Assembly: GCA_017545365.1 (NCBI GenBank)
Contig: JAFWOP010000124.1
Location: forward strand, 1 to 14,348
Reading direction: 5' to 3'
Length of the DNA: 14,348 nt
From: Bacteroidales bacterium
GTDB taxonomy: Bacteria > Bacteroidota > Bacteroidia > Bacteroidales > P3
Shown: positions 7,601 to 14,348 of the stretch, one piece after another
Numbering within the stretch: position 1 is the stretch's first letter
Layout of the letters: every line of letters starts with the position of its first letter
Notes under the pieces: generated by a model
Told to the model about the DNA's origin: nothing
Database searches by the model: none
Seen by the model: the letters and a program-made list of their open reading frames with translations, nothing else
Position numbers and translations under genes: made by a program

Positions 7601-8404
7601 GTGGCGAAACCCAAGGTGTTCATCCCAGTGTTCCCCGGTACCAACTGCGAGTACGACTCGGCTCGTGCCTTCCTAAGGGCAGGGGCAGAGGTAGAGACCC
7701 TCGTGTTCCGCAACCAGAACGCCGGTCAGATTCATGAGAGCGTAGAGGCCTTTGCCCGTGCCATCGGCGAAAGCCAGATAGTGATGATACCTGGCGGGTT
7801 CTCGGCTGGCGACGAACCCGAAGGCAGCGCCAAGTTTATCACCAGCGTGTTCCGCAACGAGAAGATAGCCGAGGAGGTGATGCGTCTGCTCAACGAGCGC
7901 GACGGCCTGATGCTGGGCATCTGCAACGGATTTCAGGCTTTGGTGAAGCTGGGGTTGGTACCCTATGGTGAGATACGTCCGCAGGGCGAAGACTCGCCGA
8001 CGCTGACTTTCAACACCATCGGGCGCCACCAGAGCATGATGGCGCATACCAAGGTGGTGAGCAACCTTTCGCCCTGGCTGAAACAGGCCGAGGTGGGCAA
8101 GAGCTATGTGGTGCCTATCTCGCATGGCGAAGGCCGCTTTGTGGCAACCGACGAATGGATTGAAAAGCTCTTTGCCAACGGGCAGGTGGCGACGCAGTAT
8201 GTAGACCTCCAAGGCCGCACCACCATGGAAGAGCCCTTTAACATGAACGGTTCCTATATGGCTATCGAGGGCATCACCAGCCCCGACGGCCGGGTGTTGG
8301 GCAAGATGGCGCACAGCGAGCGCCGCCGTGAGGGTACCTACCTGAACATCTACGGCGACCAGGATCAGCGCATCTTCGAGAGCGGTGTGGAATACTTCCT
8401 CTAA
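4658..8404 (+). CDS. purL: Phosphoribosylformylglycinamidine synthase (large, single-chain)
   Basis: The fourth step of purine synthesis: FGAR plus glutamine and ATP to FGAM, in the cytoplasm. At 1248 residues it is the single-chain form (E. coli enzyme near 1295), joining a PurS-like N-terminal region, two FGAM synthase halves and a glutaminase domain. The conserved TYWSDHCRHTTF lies at residues 218-229 and FKNETHNHPTEIEPFGG near 325. The glutaminase runs from about 985: FPGTNCEYDSARAFLRAGAE opens it, GGFSAGDEPEGSAKF follows, the nucleophile is C1089 in LGICNGFQAL, and H1219/E1221 (AHSER) complete the triad. All key motifs are intact. The start at 4658 sits 5 bases after another ATG (ATG ATA TGA, 4653-4661) whose stop overlaps it. 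It is followed by a 32-base gap to the protease gene. purE is 4 kb downstream. Confidence 0.98.
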   Translation: MIRRIFVEKKAAFAIVAKELQNEMTQYLGIDSEQVRALIRYDIENLSDETYEKAKVTVFSEPPVDDLYEEDFPHEESDFVFTVEYLPGQFDQRADSATQCVCLLNPAEEPIIRSATTYVISGSLSEEQREAVVKHCVNPVDSRVTDAAKPDTLVEHYDEPEDVKVFDGFKDMAEPELKELYESLGLAMTFADFNHIQRYFHDEEQRDPSMTEIRVLDTYWSDHCRHTTFATELTDVQFDEGYYRPLIEGAFQQYLADHKAQYEGRDDKYVCLMDIGTLAAKRIRKMGLLNDQEVSDEINACSIVVPVKMDGKTEEWLVNFKNETHNHPTEIEPFGGAATCLGGCIRDPLSGRTYVYQAMRVTGAADPTKPLSETLPGKLPQRKIVTTAAHGYSSYGNQIGLATGLVNEIYHPNYVAKRMEIGAVVAAAPRRQVKRLTSDPGDVVILLGGRTGRDGCGGATGASKAHNTASLTTCGAEVQKGNAPTERKIQRLFRREEVSGLIKKCNDFGAGGVSVAIGELADGLQINLDKVPKKYAGLDGTELAISESQERMAVVVDSKDVDKMLQYADEENLEAVVVATVTEEPRMVITWRGKEVVNLSRRFIDTNGAHQETAVKVSLPGEKDQSKSEGTVKERWLKNLSDLNVCSQKGLVEMFDSTIGAGSVVMPYGGETQMTPTQSMIGQLPTLTAKCNTVTIMSYGFDPYLSSWSPFHGAAYAVVDSVAKVVAAGGDVSKIRLTFQEYFKKLGQDPYRWGQPFSALLGAYNAQMGFKLPAIGGKDSMSGTFNDIDVPPTLCSFAVGISDMKHVVTPELKKAGNYLYLLEVKPDQMDMPNYKMLTAMYKVVRQAVGRGAVKSAYAVGFGGIAEAVSKMAFGNRLGVEFDSRFPVDELFEKKYGSLVVEVENCGELPAVARRIGCVTPSDGKGAAVFTVGGETITMDEMLKAWTSRLEDIFPTTSGAAMPQLPRKPYFKAQHIYQSKHKVAKPKVFIPVFPGTNCEYDSARAFLRAGAEVETLVFRNQNAGQIHESVEAFARAIGESQIVMIPGGFSAGDEPEGSAKFITSVFRNEKIAEEVMRLLNERDGLMLGICNGFQALVKLGLVPYGEIRPQGEDSPTLTFNTIGRHQSMMAHTKVVSNLSPWLKQAEVGKSYVVPISHGEGRFVATDEWIEKLFANGQVATQYVDLQGRTTMEEPFNMNGSYMAIEGITSPDGRVLGKMAHSERRREGTYLNIYGDQDQRIFESGVEYFL

Positions 8405-8440
8405 ATGAAATGTATAACATGTAAAAATCAAACAATATGA
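8405..8440 (+). other. 11-codon micro-ORF linking purL and the protease gene
   Basis: ATG immediately follows the purL TAA (8402-8404) and reads MKCITCKNQTI before a TGA at 8438-8440. That TGA overlaps the protease ATG (8437-8439) as ATGA. The layout could couple translation from purL to the protease, or be chance in a 32-base gap. No Shine-Dalgarno is present, as is usual in this phylum. Confidence 0.25.
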
Positions 8441-9996
8441 AACGGATTATTCTTACCACGCTGGCAGTACTCCTGACTATTGCAGCAACAGCAAAACCGG
8501 TGGACCCGGCTAGGGCCCGCAAGGTGGCAACGCATGCCTATAGAATTCACTCGATGGAGCTGGCTTCCTCCAAGGGGGCTTCTTCGGATGTCGTGCGCTG
8601 GGATTGTGAGGAGGTGAACTCCCAAGAACTGGAGCATATCATGATGTTCAATATATACGGCTACAACCGTACGGACAGATTGGTTGAAGAGGGCTTTGTG
8701 GTGGTCAGCAGCGATGATGTGGCCGCCCCCGTACTGGCATTCTCGACAGAAGGAGCCCTCCCTCAACAAGGGCTGCGGTCGACGAACCCTACGGCTTTCG
8801 GGCATTTGCAACAGTATGGGCTGCAGATATCCCAAGCTATCAGCATGGGCATTACCCCAACTCCCGCCATCGATGCCAAATGGGCCGAACTGGAGAGCGA
8901 GGATGCTGTGGAACATGCCCGTATCCGAATGAATGCCAAGGGAGAATATCTGAACGACAATATCCCCCAGCTGCTCGGCAACATGAGCTGGGGGCAAGGG
9001 AGACCTTATAACAATAAGTGTCCAGGAGGCTCGGTGACGGGATGTGTCGCCACCGCCTTCGGCATGATAATGAACTATTGGAACTACCCCGAACATGGTT
9101 TTGGATATTATGCTTACAACGGTGCGGACAATCCGGCAGTATATGGCAACTGGACCTATGGTGTCCTGTCGGCCGACTTCGAACATACCTATTACGACTG
9201 GGATCATATGGAAGATTATGCCGTTATCAACAGTCCAACGGAAGTGATTGAGGCAATATCGACCCTGCTGTATCAGATTGGCGTGTCGCTGAGCATGAAA
9301 TATACCCCTAACGGTAGCGGCTGCTGGTCACTGCCCGAATATGCCCTCTTCGATACTAGCCTGCATCTTGCCCCGATTGCCTATACGATTGGTGCTGACT
9401 ACCGCATTCCTCGCCATTTCGGTTACAAATACAGCTACTCCGGCATGCGCGACTCGATTGGTAACGACAGCCTCTGGCTGACCATGTTGTACAACAGCCT
9501 GGCCGAAGGCAAGCCTATCTATTATGCCGGCTGGGCAGCCGAAAACAACGAAGCTGGGCACAGCGGCACTTCGGGTCATGGGTATATCTTGGACGGCTAT
9601 TTCTCCGACATCTACGACACCAACTTCTTCCATATCAACTGGGGATGGAGCGGCTCGGCAGACGGCTATTTCAAAATCGATGCCATGAGACCCTCTTCGA
9701 GCGACTTCACTAAGTGGCACGGTGCCATCATCGGCTTGGAACCCGACACCAGCTACCACGGCTACGACTATACCGGCATCCAGCCGACCCGCATTGATGA
9801 TGTGGTGGTGTTTGGAGGCAGTGGCTACCTCACCGTCCGTAACGCATTGGGTCGTCGTGTTGCCATCTTCGACCTCATGGGTCGCCAGGTGTTCGGCAAC
9901 ACCGTGTACGACACGGAATGGAAGCTGGCCTTGCGCCCTGGTGTGTATGCTGTGAGGGTCGGTTCCGCTCCTGCCAAAACGATAATTGTACTCTAA
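8437..9996 (+). CDS. Secreted C10 family cysteine protease (streptopain-like) with type IX sorting domain
   Basis: A 519-residue secreted protease precursor. Residues 1-19 are a signal peptide (MKRIILTTLAVLLTIAATA). Residues about 20-150 resemble the Spi inhibitory prodomain of C10 peptidases (GFVVVSSDDVAAPVLAFSTEG). The catalytic domain follows at about 165-440: nucleophile C203 in VTGCVATAFGMIMNYW, general base H381 in GTSGHGYILDGYFSD, then FHINWGWSGSADGYF. The last 70 or so residues (VTVRNALG-like strand, IFDLMGRQVF, RPGVYAVRV, KTIIVL) look like a type A C-terminal sorting domain for the type IX system, which would place the enzyme on the cell surface or outside. The sorting-domain call is an inference from pattern; the protease call is firm. 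The substrate is unknown. It lies 20 bases before pepD, suggesting joint use of peptides. Confidence 0.93.
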   Translation: MKRIILTTLAVLLTIAATAKPVDPARARKVATHAYRIHSMELASSKGASSDVVRWDCEEVNSQELEHIMMFNIYGYNRTDRLVEEGFVVVSSDDVAAPVLAFSTEGALPQQGLRSTNPTAFGHLQQYGLQISQAISMGITPTPAIDAKWAELESEDAVEHARIRMNAKGEYLNDNIPQLLGNMSWGQGRPYNNKCPGGSVTGCVATAFGMIMNYWNYPEHGFGYYAYNGADNPAVYGNWTYGVLSADFEHTYYDWDHMEDYAVINSPTEVIEAISTLLYQIGVSLSMKYTPNGSGCWSLPEYALFDTSLHLAPIAYTIGADYRIPRHFGYKYSYSGMRDSIGNDSLWLTMLYNSLAEGKPIYYAGWAAENNEAGHSGTSGHGYILDGYFSDIYDTNFFHINWGWSGSADGYFKIDAMRPSSSDFTKWHGAIIGLEPDTSYHGYDYTGIQPTRIDDVVVFGGSGYLTVRNALGRRVAIFDLMGRQVFGNTVYDTEWKLALRPGVYAVRVGSAPAKTIIVL

Positions 9997-10016
9997 CCTT
10001 TTAAACAATAAAAGTC

Positions 10017-11471
10017 ATGAATCCTATGATGAAAGAACTAAAGCCAGCCGCTGTATGGCACTATTTTGGCGAACTGATGAATATCCCCAGACCTTCCAAA
10101 CATGAGGAGAAGGTCTCCGCCTACCTACAAGACTTCGGCCGCCAGCACGGCTTTGAAACCTTGGTGGACGAGGTGGGCAATGTGCTGATACGCAAACCCG
10201 CCTATGCCGGTTATGAGAATGCCCCCGGAGTGTGTCTGCAGGCACACATGGACATGGTGTGTGAAAAGAACGGCGACAAAGAGTTTGACTTCCTCACCCA
10301 GCCCATCGAGGCCTTTGTGGAGGATGGATGGCTTGTTGGCAACGGCACCACCCTTGGTGCCGATGATGGCATCGGCGTCGCTGCCGCTTTGGCCATTCTT
10401 GACGACAACAGCATCCAGCACGGCCCGCTGGAGTGTCTCTTCACCGTCGACGAGGAGACAGGCCTTACAGGCGCAGGAAACCTCCACACCGACTGGCTCA
10501 AGAGCGGCATACTGCTCAATTTCGACGACGAGGACGAAGGCGAATACTGTATCGGCTGCGCCGGCGGTATCGACACCACGGTGGCCATCGACTATACCAC
10601 CCGCCCTGTTCCCGAAGGGGAAGCCTCCTTCCGGCTGACGGTATCGGGTCTGCAAGGCGGTCACAGCGGTGACGACATCAACCGTGGCCGTGGCTGCGCC
10701 ATCAAGATACTGAACCGCATCCTATGGAATGCCACCGAGCAATACAAGGTGGGGCTCGCCCGCATCGACGGCGGCAACCTCCGCAACGCCATCGCGCGCG
10801 AGGCATGGGCCGACATCGTGGTGCTGAAAGAGAAGGCCGACGAGCTGAAACAGATGGTGGAAGCCTGCGCACGCAGCATCCAGTTTGAGTTCCGCACCAC
10901 CGAACCCAACCTTCAAATCCAGCTCACCCCCATCGAGGAACCCCAATGCTTGATTGACCGCCAGACGCAGTACAACCTGCTCAACGCCCTCTTTGCCTGT
11001 GCCCACGGAGTGCTGGCAATGAGCCGTGAGATTGAGAACTTTGTGGAGACCTCGACCAATTTGGCCTCGGTTAAGATGGACGACCGCCAGATACATATCG
11101 CCACCAGCCAGCGCAGCTCGGTGGAGAGTGCCAAACATGCGGCAGCCCAAAAGATTGAGGCTACCTTCCGCATGATTGGGGCTCATGTGAGCCATGGTGA
11201 CGGTTACCCGGGTTGGACCCCCAATCCCGACAGCCGTGTGCTGAAGGTGGGCGTGGAGACCTACAAGCGTCTATACGGACATGAACCCATCGTCCGCGCC
11301 ATCCATGCAGGGCTAGAGTGCGGCCTCATCGGCGAGAAATACCCCAAGATGGATATGATTAGCTATGGCCCCACCCTCCGCGGAGTGCATGCCCCGGGCG
11401 AGAAGATTGAGATAAAGACCGTAGAGATGTTCTGGAACCTCACTCTGGAAATACTCAAGGCCCTCAAATAA
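10017..11471 (+). CDS. pepD: Aminoacyl-histidine dipeptidase (M20 family)
   Basis: A cytoplasmic two-metal dipeptidase of 484 residues, close to the E. coli PepD length (485), hydrolysing Xaa-His and other dipeptides. Visible sites: H77 in QAHMDMV, D116 in TLGADDGIG (bridging ligand), E146-E147 in TVDEETGLTGA (general base and ligand), D170 in LNFDDEDEGEYCIGCAGG, and H458 near the end in RGVHAPGEKIEI. GLQGGHSGDDI (starting near residue 211) belongs to the dimerisation/lid domain. No signal peptide. Two near-N-terminal Met codons (1, 4, 5) are possible starts; the first is used because it has the shortest gap. It would complete breakdown of peptides delivered after extracellular proteolysis, so it fits its neighbour. 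Confidence 0.95.
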   Translation: MNPMMKELKPAAVWHYFGELMNIPRPSKHEEKVSAYLQDFGRQHGFETLVDEVGNVLIRKPAYAGYENAPGVCLQAHMDMVCEKNGDKEFDFLTQPIEAFVEDGWLVGNGTTLGADDGIGVAAALAILDDNSIQHGPLECLFTVDEETGLTGAGNLHTDWLKSGILLNFDDEDEGEYCIGCAGGIDTTVAIDYTTRPVPEGEASFRLTVSGLQGGHSGDDINRGRGCAIKILNRILWNATEQYKVGLARIDGGNLRNAIAREAWADIVVLKEKADELKQMVEACARSIQFEFRTTEPNLQIQLTPIEEPQCLIDRQTQYNLLNALFACAHGVLAMSREIENFVETSTNLASVKMDDRQIHIATSQRSSVESAKHAAAQKIEATFRMIGAHVSHGDGYPGWTPNPDSRVLKVGVETYKRLYGHEPIVRAIHAGLECGLIGEKYPKMDMISYGPTLRGVHAPGEKIEIKTVEMFWNLTLEILKALK

Positions 11472-11518
11472 TAGTGTTTGACGTATTTCTAAAACTCAGT
11501 AGTCTCAATTCTTTTGCA

Positions 11519-12520
11519 ATGATTGGAATTCTTGGAAGTGGGTCGTGGGCCACGGCAGTGGTGAAGATACTGATGGAGCAGCCCGACATGAGGGTCTGTT
11601 GGTATGTCCGCGAACCAGATATAAGGCGGACCTTATCCAGCAACGGCCGCAACCATCGCTATCTCGGTGAGGTCTATTTCGACCCGTCACGCATAGAGGT
11701 GTGTGGCGAAATAGAGGAAGTCGTGGATCGCTGCGACCTGATATACCTAATCATACCCACTGCATTCCTTCATGGTGCCCTACGGTCTGTCGACCCGGCA
11801 AAACTGCGTCAGTGCTGTTTTGTGTCAGGCATCAAGGGCTTTGTGCCCGAAACCAATGAGATAGTTACCGACTATCTGCAGCATGTCTATCAGATACCCC
11901 CCAGCCAGCTGGCCATCATCAGCGGCCCCACCCATGCCGAGGAGGTGGCGCGCGAACGCCTCACCTTCATCACCGTGGCATCCAACAATCTGGAACTGGC
12001 AGAGAAGGTAAGGCAGCAGATACGCTGCCGCTACATCAACACCACCGTCACCACCGACCTCAGAGGCATACAGTATGCCACGGCATTAAAGAACATCTAT
12101 GCTGTGGGTGCGGGCATTGTCAAAGGCATGGGCTGTGGCGACAACCTGATGGCGGTGATGGTCAGCTACGCCATAGTGGAGATGATACGGTTCCTGCAAG
12201 TGATGCAGCCCGACAACCAGCTCAACGTCCAGCGCACCGAGTCTGTGCCGCCCTACGTGGGCGACCTATTGGTCACCTGCTACTCCCAGTTCAGCCGCAA
12301 CCGTACCTTCGGCACCATGATAGGCCGGGGCTACAGCGTCAAGAGCGCGCAGCTGGAGATGAACATGGTGGCCGAAGGCTACTATGCCGTTATCAGCCTT
12401 GAGAAAATCCGCCAGCTTATCAACATCGAGATGCCCATCGCACAGTCGGTATACATGGTCCTCTACGAGAAAGCCAAACCCGAAGTGCTGCTGCGTGCCT
12501 GGCAAATCTATCGCGGATAG
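11519..12520 (+). CDS. gpsA: NAD(P)-dependent glycerol-3-phosphate dehydrogenase
   Basis: This cytoplasmic enzyme reduces dihydroxyacetone phosphate to sn-glycerol-3-phosphate, the backbone for phospholipids. The ATG at 11519 gives 333 residues, the usual family length, with the Rossmann motif right at the N-terminus (IGILGSGSWATA, residues 2-13). An earlier GTG (11474) would add 15 residues ahead of it and is unlikely. Other motifs: GIKGFVP with K106, SGPTHAEEVA (135-144), catalytic K191 in TALKNIYAVGAG, GMGCGDNLMA, and GDLLVTCYSQFSRNRTFG (248-265), then VAEGYYAV and MPIAQSVYMVLY. All family landmarks are present, so it should be active. It is 47 bases after pepD. Together with the acyltransferase it hints at phospholipid synthesis. 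Confidence 0.95.
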   Translation: MIGILGSGSWATAVVKILMEQPDMRVCWYVREPDIRRTLSSNGRNHRYLGEVYFDPSRIEVCGEIEEVVDRCDLIYLIIPTAFLHGALRSVDPAKLRQCCFVSGIKGFVPETNEIVTDYLQHVYQIPPSQLAIISGPTHAEEVARERLTFITVASNNLELAEKVRQQIRCRYINTTVTTDLRGIQYATALKNIYAVGAGIVKGMGCGDNLMAVMVSYAIVEMIRFLQVMQPDNQLNVQRTESVPPYVGDLLVTCYSQFSRNRTFGTMIGRGYSVKSAQLEMNMVAEGYYAVISLEKIRQLINIEMPIAQSVYMVLYEKAKPEVLLRAWQIYRG

Positions 12521-12526
12521 ATGGCA

Positions 12527-12578
12527 AAGAAATGAACCTACCTAATAACTAAAAAAGGCTTAACATAAGAAATGAACC
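12527..12578 (+). repeat. Direct repeat at the purE start, with a 6-codon micro-ORF
   Basis: AAGAAATGAACC is present at 12527-12538 and again at 12567-12578, 40 bases apart. The second copy contains the purE ATG; the first contains an ATG that reads MNLPNN and stops at TAA 12550-12552. The start region seems to have been duplicated, leaving a short upstream frame. It may be a remnant or a small leader. Confidence 0.45.
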
Positions 12579-13078
12579 CACTAGTAAGCATCATCATGGG
12601 CAGCACCTCCGACCTCCCCGTCATGGAGAAAGCCTGCCAGTTCTTAGAGGAAATGGAGATACCTTTTGAGGTCAACGCACTCTCCGCCCACCGCACACCT
12701 GCCGAGGTGTCCGAATTTGCCCGCAATGCCCACCAGCGCGGCGTGAAGGTCATCATAGCAGGTGCCGGCATGGCAGCTGCCCTTCCGGGGGTCATTGCGG
12801 CCGAAACACCGCTCCCCGTCATCGGCGTACCCATCAAAGGCAGCGTCCTTGAAGGCTTGGATGCCACCTTTGCCATCATGCAGATGCCTCCGGGAATACC
12901 TGTGGCCACGGTGGCCATCAACGGTGCCCAGAACGCTGCGGTGCTGGCACTCCAGATTATGGCTGTCGGCAACCCCGACTTGCAGGCCAAAGTCATTGCC
13001 TACAAACAGGGATTGAAGAAGAAGATAGTCAAAGCCAATGAGGAACTGGCCAAACTGGAGTACAAATTCAAAGTATGA
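12572..13078 (+). CDS. purE: N5-carboxyaminoimidazole ribonucleotide mutase (PurE)
   Basis: The enzyme rearranges N5-CAIR to CAIR in purine synthesis. At 168 residues it matches the usual length. It begins SIIMGSTSDLPVM (phosphate-binding GSxSD), has the catalytic NALSAHRTP with His at residue 40, AGAGMAAALPGVIA in the middle (the Bacteroidota form of the AGxxAxLPG loop), and MQMPPGIPVATVAINGAQNA as the conserved strand and loop. Ending in a Lys-rich helix is normal for the phylum. purK is not in this window, so whether PurE acts as mutase or directly carboxylates AIR cannot be judged. It lies 51 bases after gpsA and 81 bases before the deaminase fusion. Confidence 0.96.
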   Translation: MNPLVSIIMGSTSDLPVMEKACQFLEEMEIPFEVNALSAHRTPAEVSEFARNAHQRGVKVIIAGAGMAAALPGVIAAETPLPVIGVPIKGSVLEGLDATFAIMQMPPGIPVATVAINGAQNAAVLALQIMAVGNPDLQAKVIAYKQGLKKKIVKANEELAKLEYKFKV

Positions 13079-13159
13079 TTGTTTGATTGTCTGCCTGCTT
13101 TATTGTTGTCGCGCCAGCCACTCAATCATTAACACATTTACATAATAACGCATTCACAC

Positions 13160-14188
13160 ATGATTACCATAGGAATCACAGGCACCTTGGGTGCCGGCAA
13201 AGGCACCATAGTGGATTATCTGATTAAGAACAGAGGCTTTGTTCATTATTCGGTACGCTCGTTCATCACTGAAGAAATCAACCGTCGGGGACTCCCTGTC
13301 AACCGCGACAGCATGACCGTGGTCGGTAACGACCTCCGTGCTCAGCACTCTCCCTCATGGATTGTGGAACAGCTGTATGAGCAAGCCCAGGCATCGGGAA
13401 AGAACTGCATTATCGAGAGTGTGCGAACCGCCGGTGAGGTGGAGGCTTTGCGCGGGAAGCCCAATTTCTACCTTTTCGCTGTCGATGCCGACACCAGAGT
13501 GCGTTACGAGAGGGCGGTGGTCCGTGGCAGCGAAACCGACCATGTCAGTTTCGAGACCTTTGTGGCCAACGAAGAGCGCGAGATGGACAACAACGACCCC
13601 AACAAGCAGAACCTCCGCTACTGCATAGAGCAAGCCGACTATTGCTTCAAAAACGACGGAACAATAGAAGAGCTGAACCAGCAAGTGGAAAAGGTGCTGA
13701 GCGAGATAATGTATCGCAGACCCAGCTGGGACGAGTACTTCATGGAACTGGCCAACACCGCCTCCAAGCGCGCCACCTGCGACCGTGGCCGTAGCGGCTG
13801 CGTCATTGTCAAGGATCGTCAGCTGCTGGTCACTGGCTATGTGGGAGCCCCTTCAGGGCTGCCCCATTGCGATGAGGTGGGGCACCTCTTCCGCAAAACC
13901 ATCGAAGAGGACGGGCGGGTGACAACCCACTGTGTGCGCACTGTGCATGCCGAGCAGAACGCCATCTGCCAGGCTGCCCGCCGTGGCATTGCTCTCGACG
14001 GTGCCACCCTTTACTGCCGCATGACACCTTGCCGCACCTGTGCCATGCTCATCATCAACTGTGGTATCAAGCGGGTGGTGTGTGAGCGCAAATACCATGC
14101 CGGCAAAGAGAGCGAGGAACTCTTTGCCCAGGCAGGGGTGCAGATAGAATTCTTCCACGACGAGGTGCAGCAGTATGCCAACCAGTGA
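13160..14188 (+). CDS. P-loop kinase-like domain fused to dCMP deaminase
   Basis: A 342-residue two-domain cytoplasmic protein. Residues 1-190 form a P-loop NTPase resembling nucleotide kinases or dephospho-CoA kinase: Walker A G8-TLGAGKGT-16, a helix, SVRSFITEEINRRGLPVNRD, then IIESVRTAGEVEAL and LFAVDADTRVRYERAV as strands with Asp/Arg. Residues about 192-342 are a deoxycytidylate deaminase: GCVIVKDRQLLVTGYVGAPSG, HCDEVGHLF, then the zinc-binding H263-A-E265 and P290-C291-R-T-C294, with E265 as proton shuttle. The reaction is dCMP to dUMP, feeding dTMP synthesis. The deaminase half looks complete. The role of the kinase-like half is not known; yeast dCMP deaminase is remembered as having a comparable N-terminal extension. 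ATG at 13160 is the only sensible start since the P-loop follows at once. No clear promoter seen in the 81-base gap. Confidence 0.9.
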   Translation: MITIGITGTLGAGKGTIVDYLIKNRGFVHYSVRSFITEEINRRGLPVNRDSMTVVGNDLRAQHSPSWIVEQLYEQAQASGKNCIIESVRTAGEVEALRGKPNFYLFAVDADTRVRYERAVVRGSETDHVSFETFVANEEREMDNNDPNKQNLRYCIEQADYCFKNDGTIEELNQQVEKVLSEIMYRRPSWDEYFMELANTASKRATCDRGRSGCVIVKDRQLLVTGYVGAPSGLPHCDEVGHLFRKTIEEDGRVTTHCVRTVHAEQNAICQAARRGIALDGATLYCRMTPCRTCAMLIINCGIKRVVCERKYHAGKESEELFAQAGVQIEFFHDEVQQYANQ

Positions 14189-14195
14189 TTGACAA

Positions 14196-14239
14196 AGTCA
14201 TACAAATAACGCTCTAGTATAAAGTATGACTGATTTTTT
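14196..14239 (+). terminator. Terminator after the deaminase gene
   Basis: AGTCATAC (14196-14203) and GTATGACT (14224-14231) form a perfect 8-bp stem around a 20-base loop, followed two bases later by six T residues (14234-14239). It lies 7 bases past the TGA stop. The large loop and moderate GC make it a weak but plausible intrinsic terminator for the plus-strand gene series. Confidence 0.5.
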
Positions 14240-14257
14240 CCAACCTTTCCCATTGTC

Positions 14258-14348
14258 GCGTCCCTCCGGGACGCTGAGTAGTAGGGTTTTCGTTGACCCC
14301 ACACTGCGTTCCTTGTGTGGGGTTATTGAAATTCAGCATCTTCGATGC
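14258..14348. repeat. Cluster of three short palindromes (REP-like), cut by window edge
   Basis: Three palindromes follow one another: GCGTCCC-TCC-GGGACGC (14258-14274), ACCCCACAC and GTGTGGGGT with a 10-base loop (14296-14323), and GCATC-TTC-GATGC (14336-14348). They are unlike the coding-region composition and match the style of dispersed intergenic palindromic repeats (REP-like) seen in Bacteroidota. The cluster may continue beyond the window. No transposase of the REP-associated type is present here. Confidence 0.55.

Noticed and set aside
12758..12793. PurE loop AGAGMAAALPG lacking the His seen in some AGxxAHLPG versions, considered as a defect
   Set aside because: This wording is, as far as remembered, the normal form in Bacteroidota PurE, and the catalytic SAHRTP is intact.
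13082..13108. Possible promoter for the deaminase gene (TTTG, then TATTGTTG)
   Set aside because: The second box has a mismatch to TAnnTTTG and the gap is 15 bases instead of about 20.
1..14348. CRISPR array, rRNA, riboswitch or complete defence operon
   Set aside because: No regularly spaced repeats, no rRNA sequence, no recognised riboswitch core and no multi-gene defence set were found; gaps between genes are all shorter than 300 bases.

Overview
The window looks like a chromosomal segment from an uncultured member of the Bacteroidales (Bacteroidota). The evidence is: promoter elements of the Bacteroidota type (TAnnTTTG) in front of a tRNA, an ATPase gene and an acyltransferase gene; start codons without a purine-rich Shine-Dalgarno; a secreted C10 cysteine protease ending in what looks like a type IX secretion sorting domain; a Bacteroidota-type transposase end; and protein wording typical of the phylum. 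No species is assigned.

Left third (1 to about 3500), accessory DNA: the last 43 codons of an insertion-sequence transposase; a strong hairpin; a 600-codon minus-strand gene resembling the C-terminal part of a large 'polyvalent' mobile-element protein (a nuclease-like domain, MORN-type repeats, helical tail), probably broken at its 5' end; and a complete minus-strand AAA-type ATPase with a DUF4143-like C-terminal half. The ATPase has a good promoter overlapped by one of two matching 18-bp palindromes, spaced exactly 33 bp apart.

Boundary: a tRNA-Ser(UGA) on the minus strand (3664-3748), with a perfect 14-bp terminator hairpin just downstream of it. The accessory block starts past the 3' end of this tRNA, the arrangement expected when elements integrate at a tRNA gene, but no second attachment copy is visible.

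Right two thirds (3993-14188), all on the plus strand: a lysophospholipid acyltransferase-like protein, purL (full-length FGAM synthase), a secreted C10 protease, pepD (M20 dipeptidase), gpsA (glycerol-3-phosphate dehydrogenase), purE, and a kinase-like/dCMP deaminase fusion. From purL onward the gaps are short (20 to 81 bp), so much of it may be co-transcribed. Themes are purine synthesis (purL, purE), pyrimidine deoxynucleotide supply (deaminase), phospholipid synthesis (gpsA, acyltransferase) and peptide breakdown (C10 protease outside the cell, PepD inside). A hairpin with a T-run follows the deaminase, and the window ends in three consecutive short palindromes that look like a REP-type intergenic repeat.

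No CRISPR array, rRNA, complete insertion sequence or complete defence operon is visible. The most unusual items are the twin palindromes at the ATPase promoter, the nuclease/MORN mobile-element protein, the kinase-deaminase fusion and the terminal palindrome cluster.
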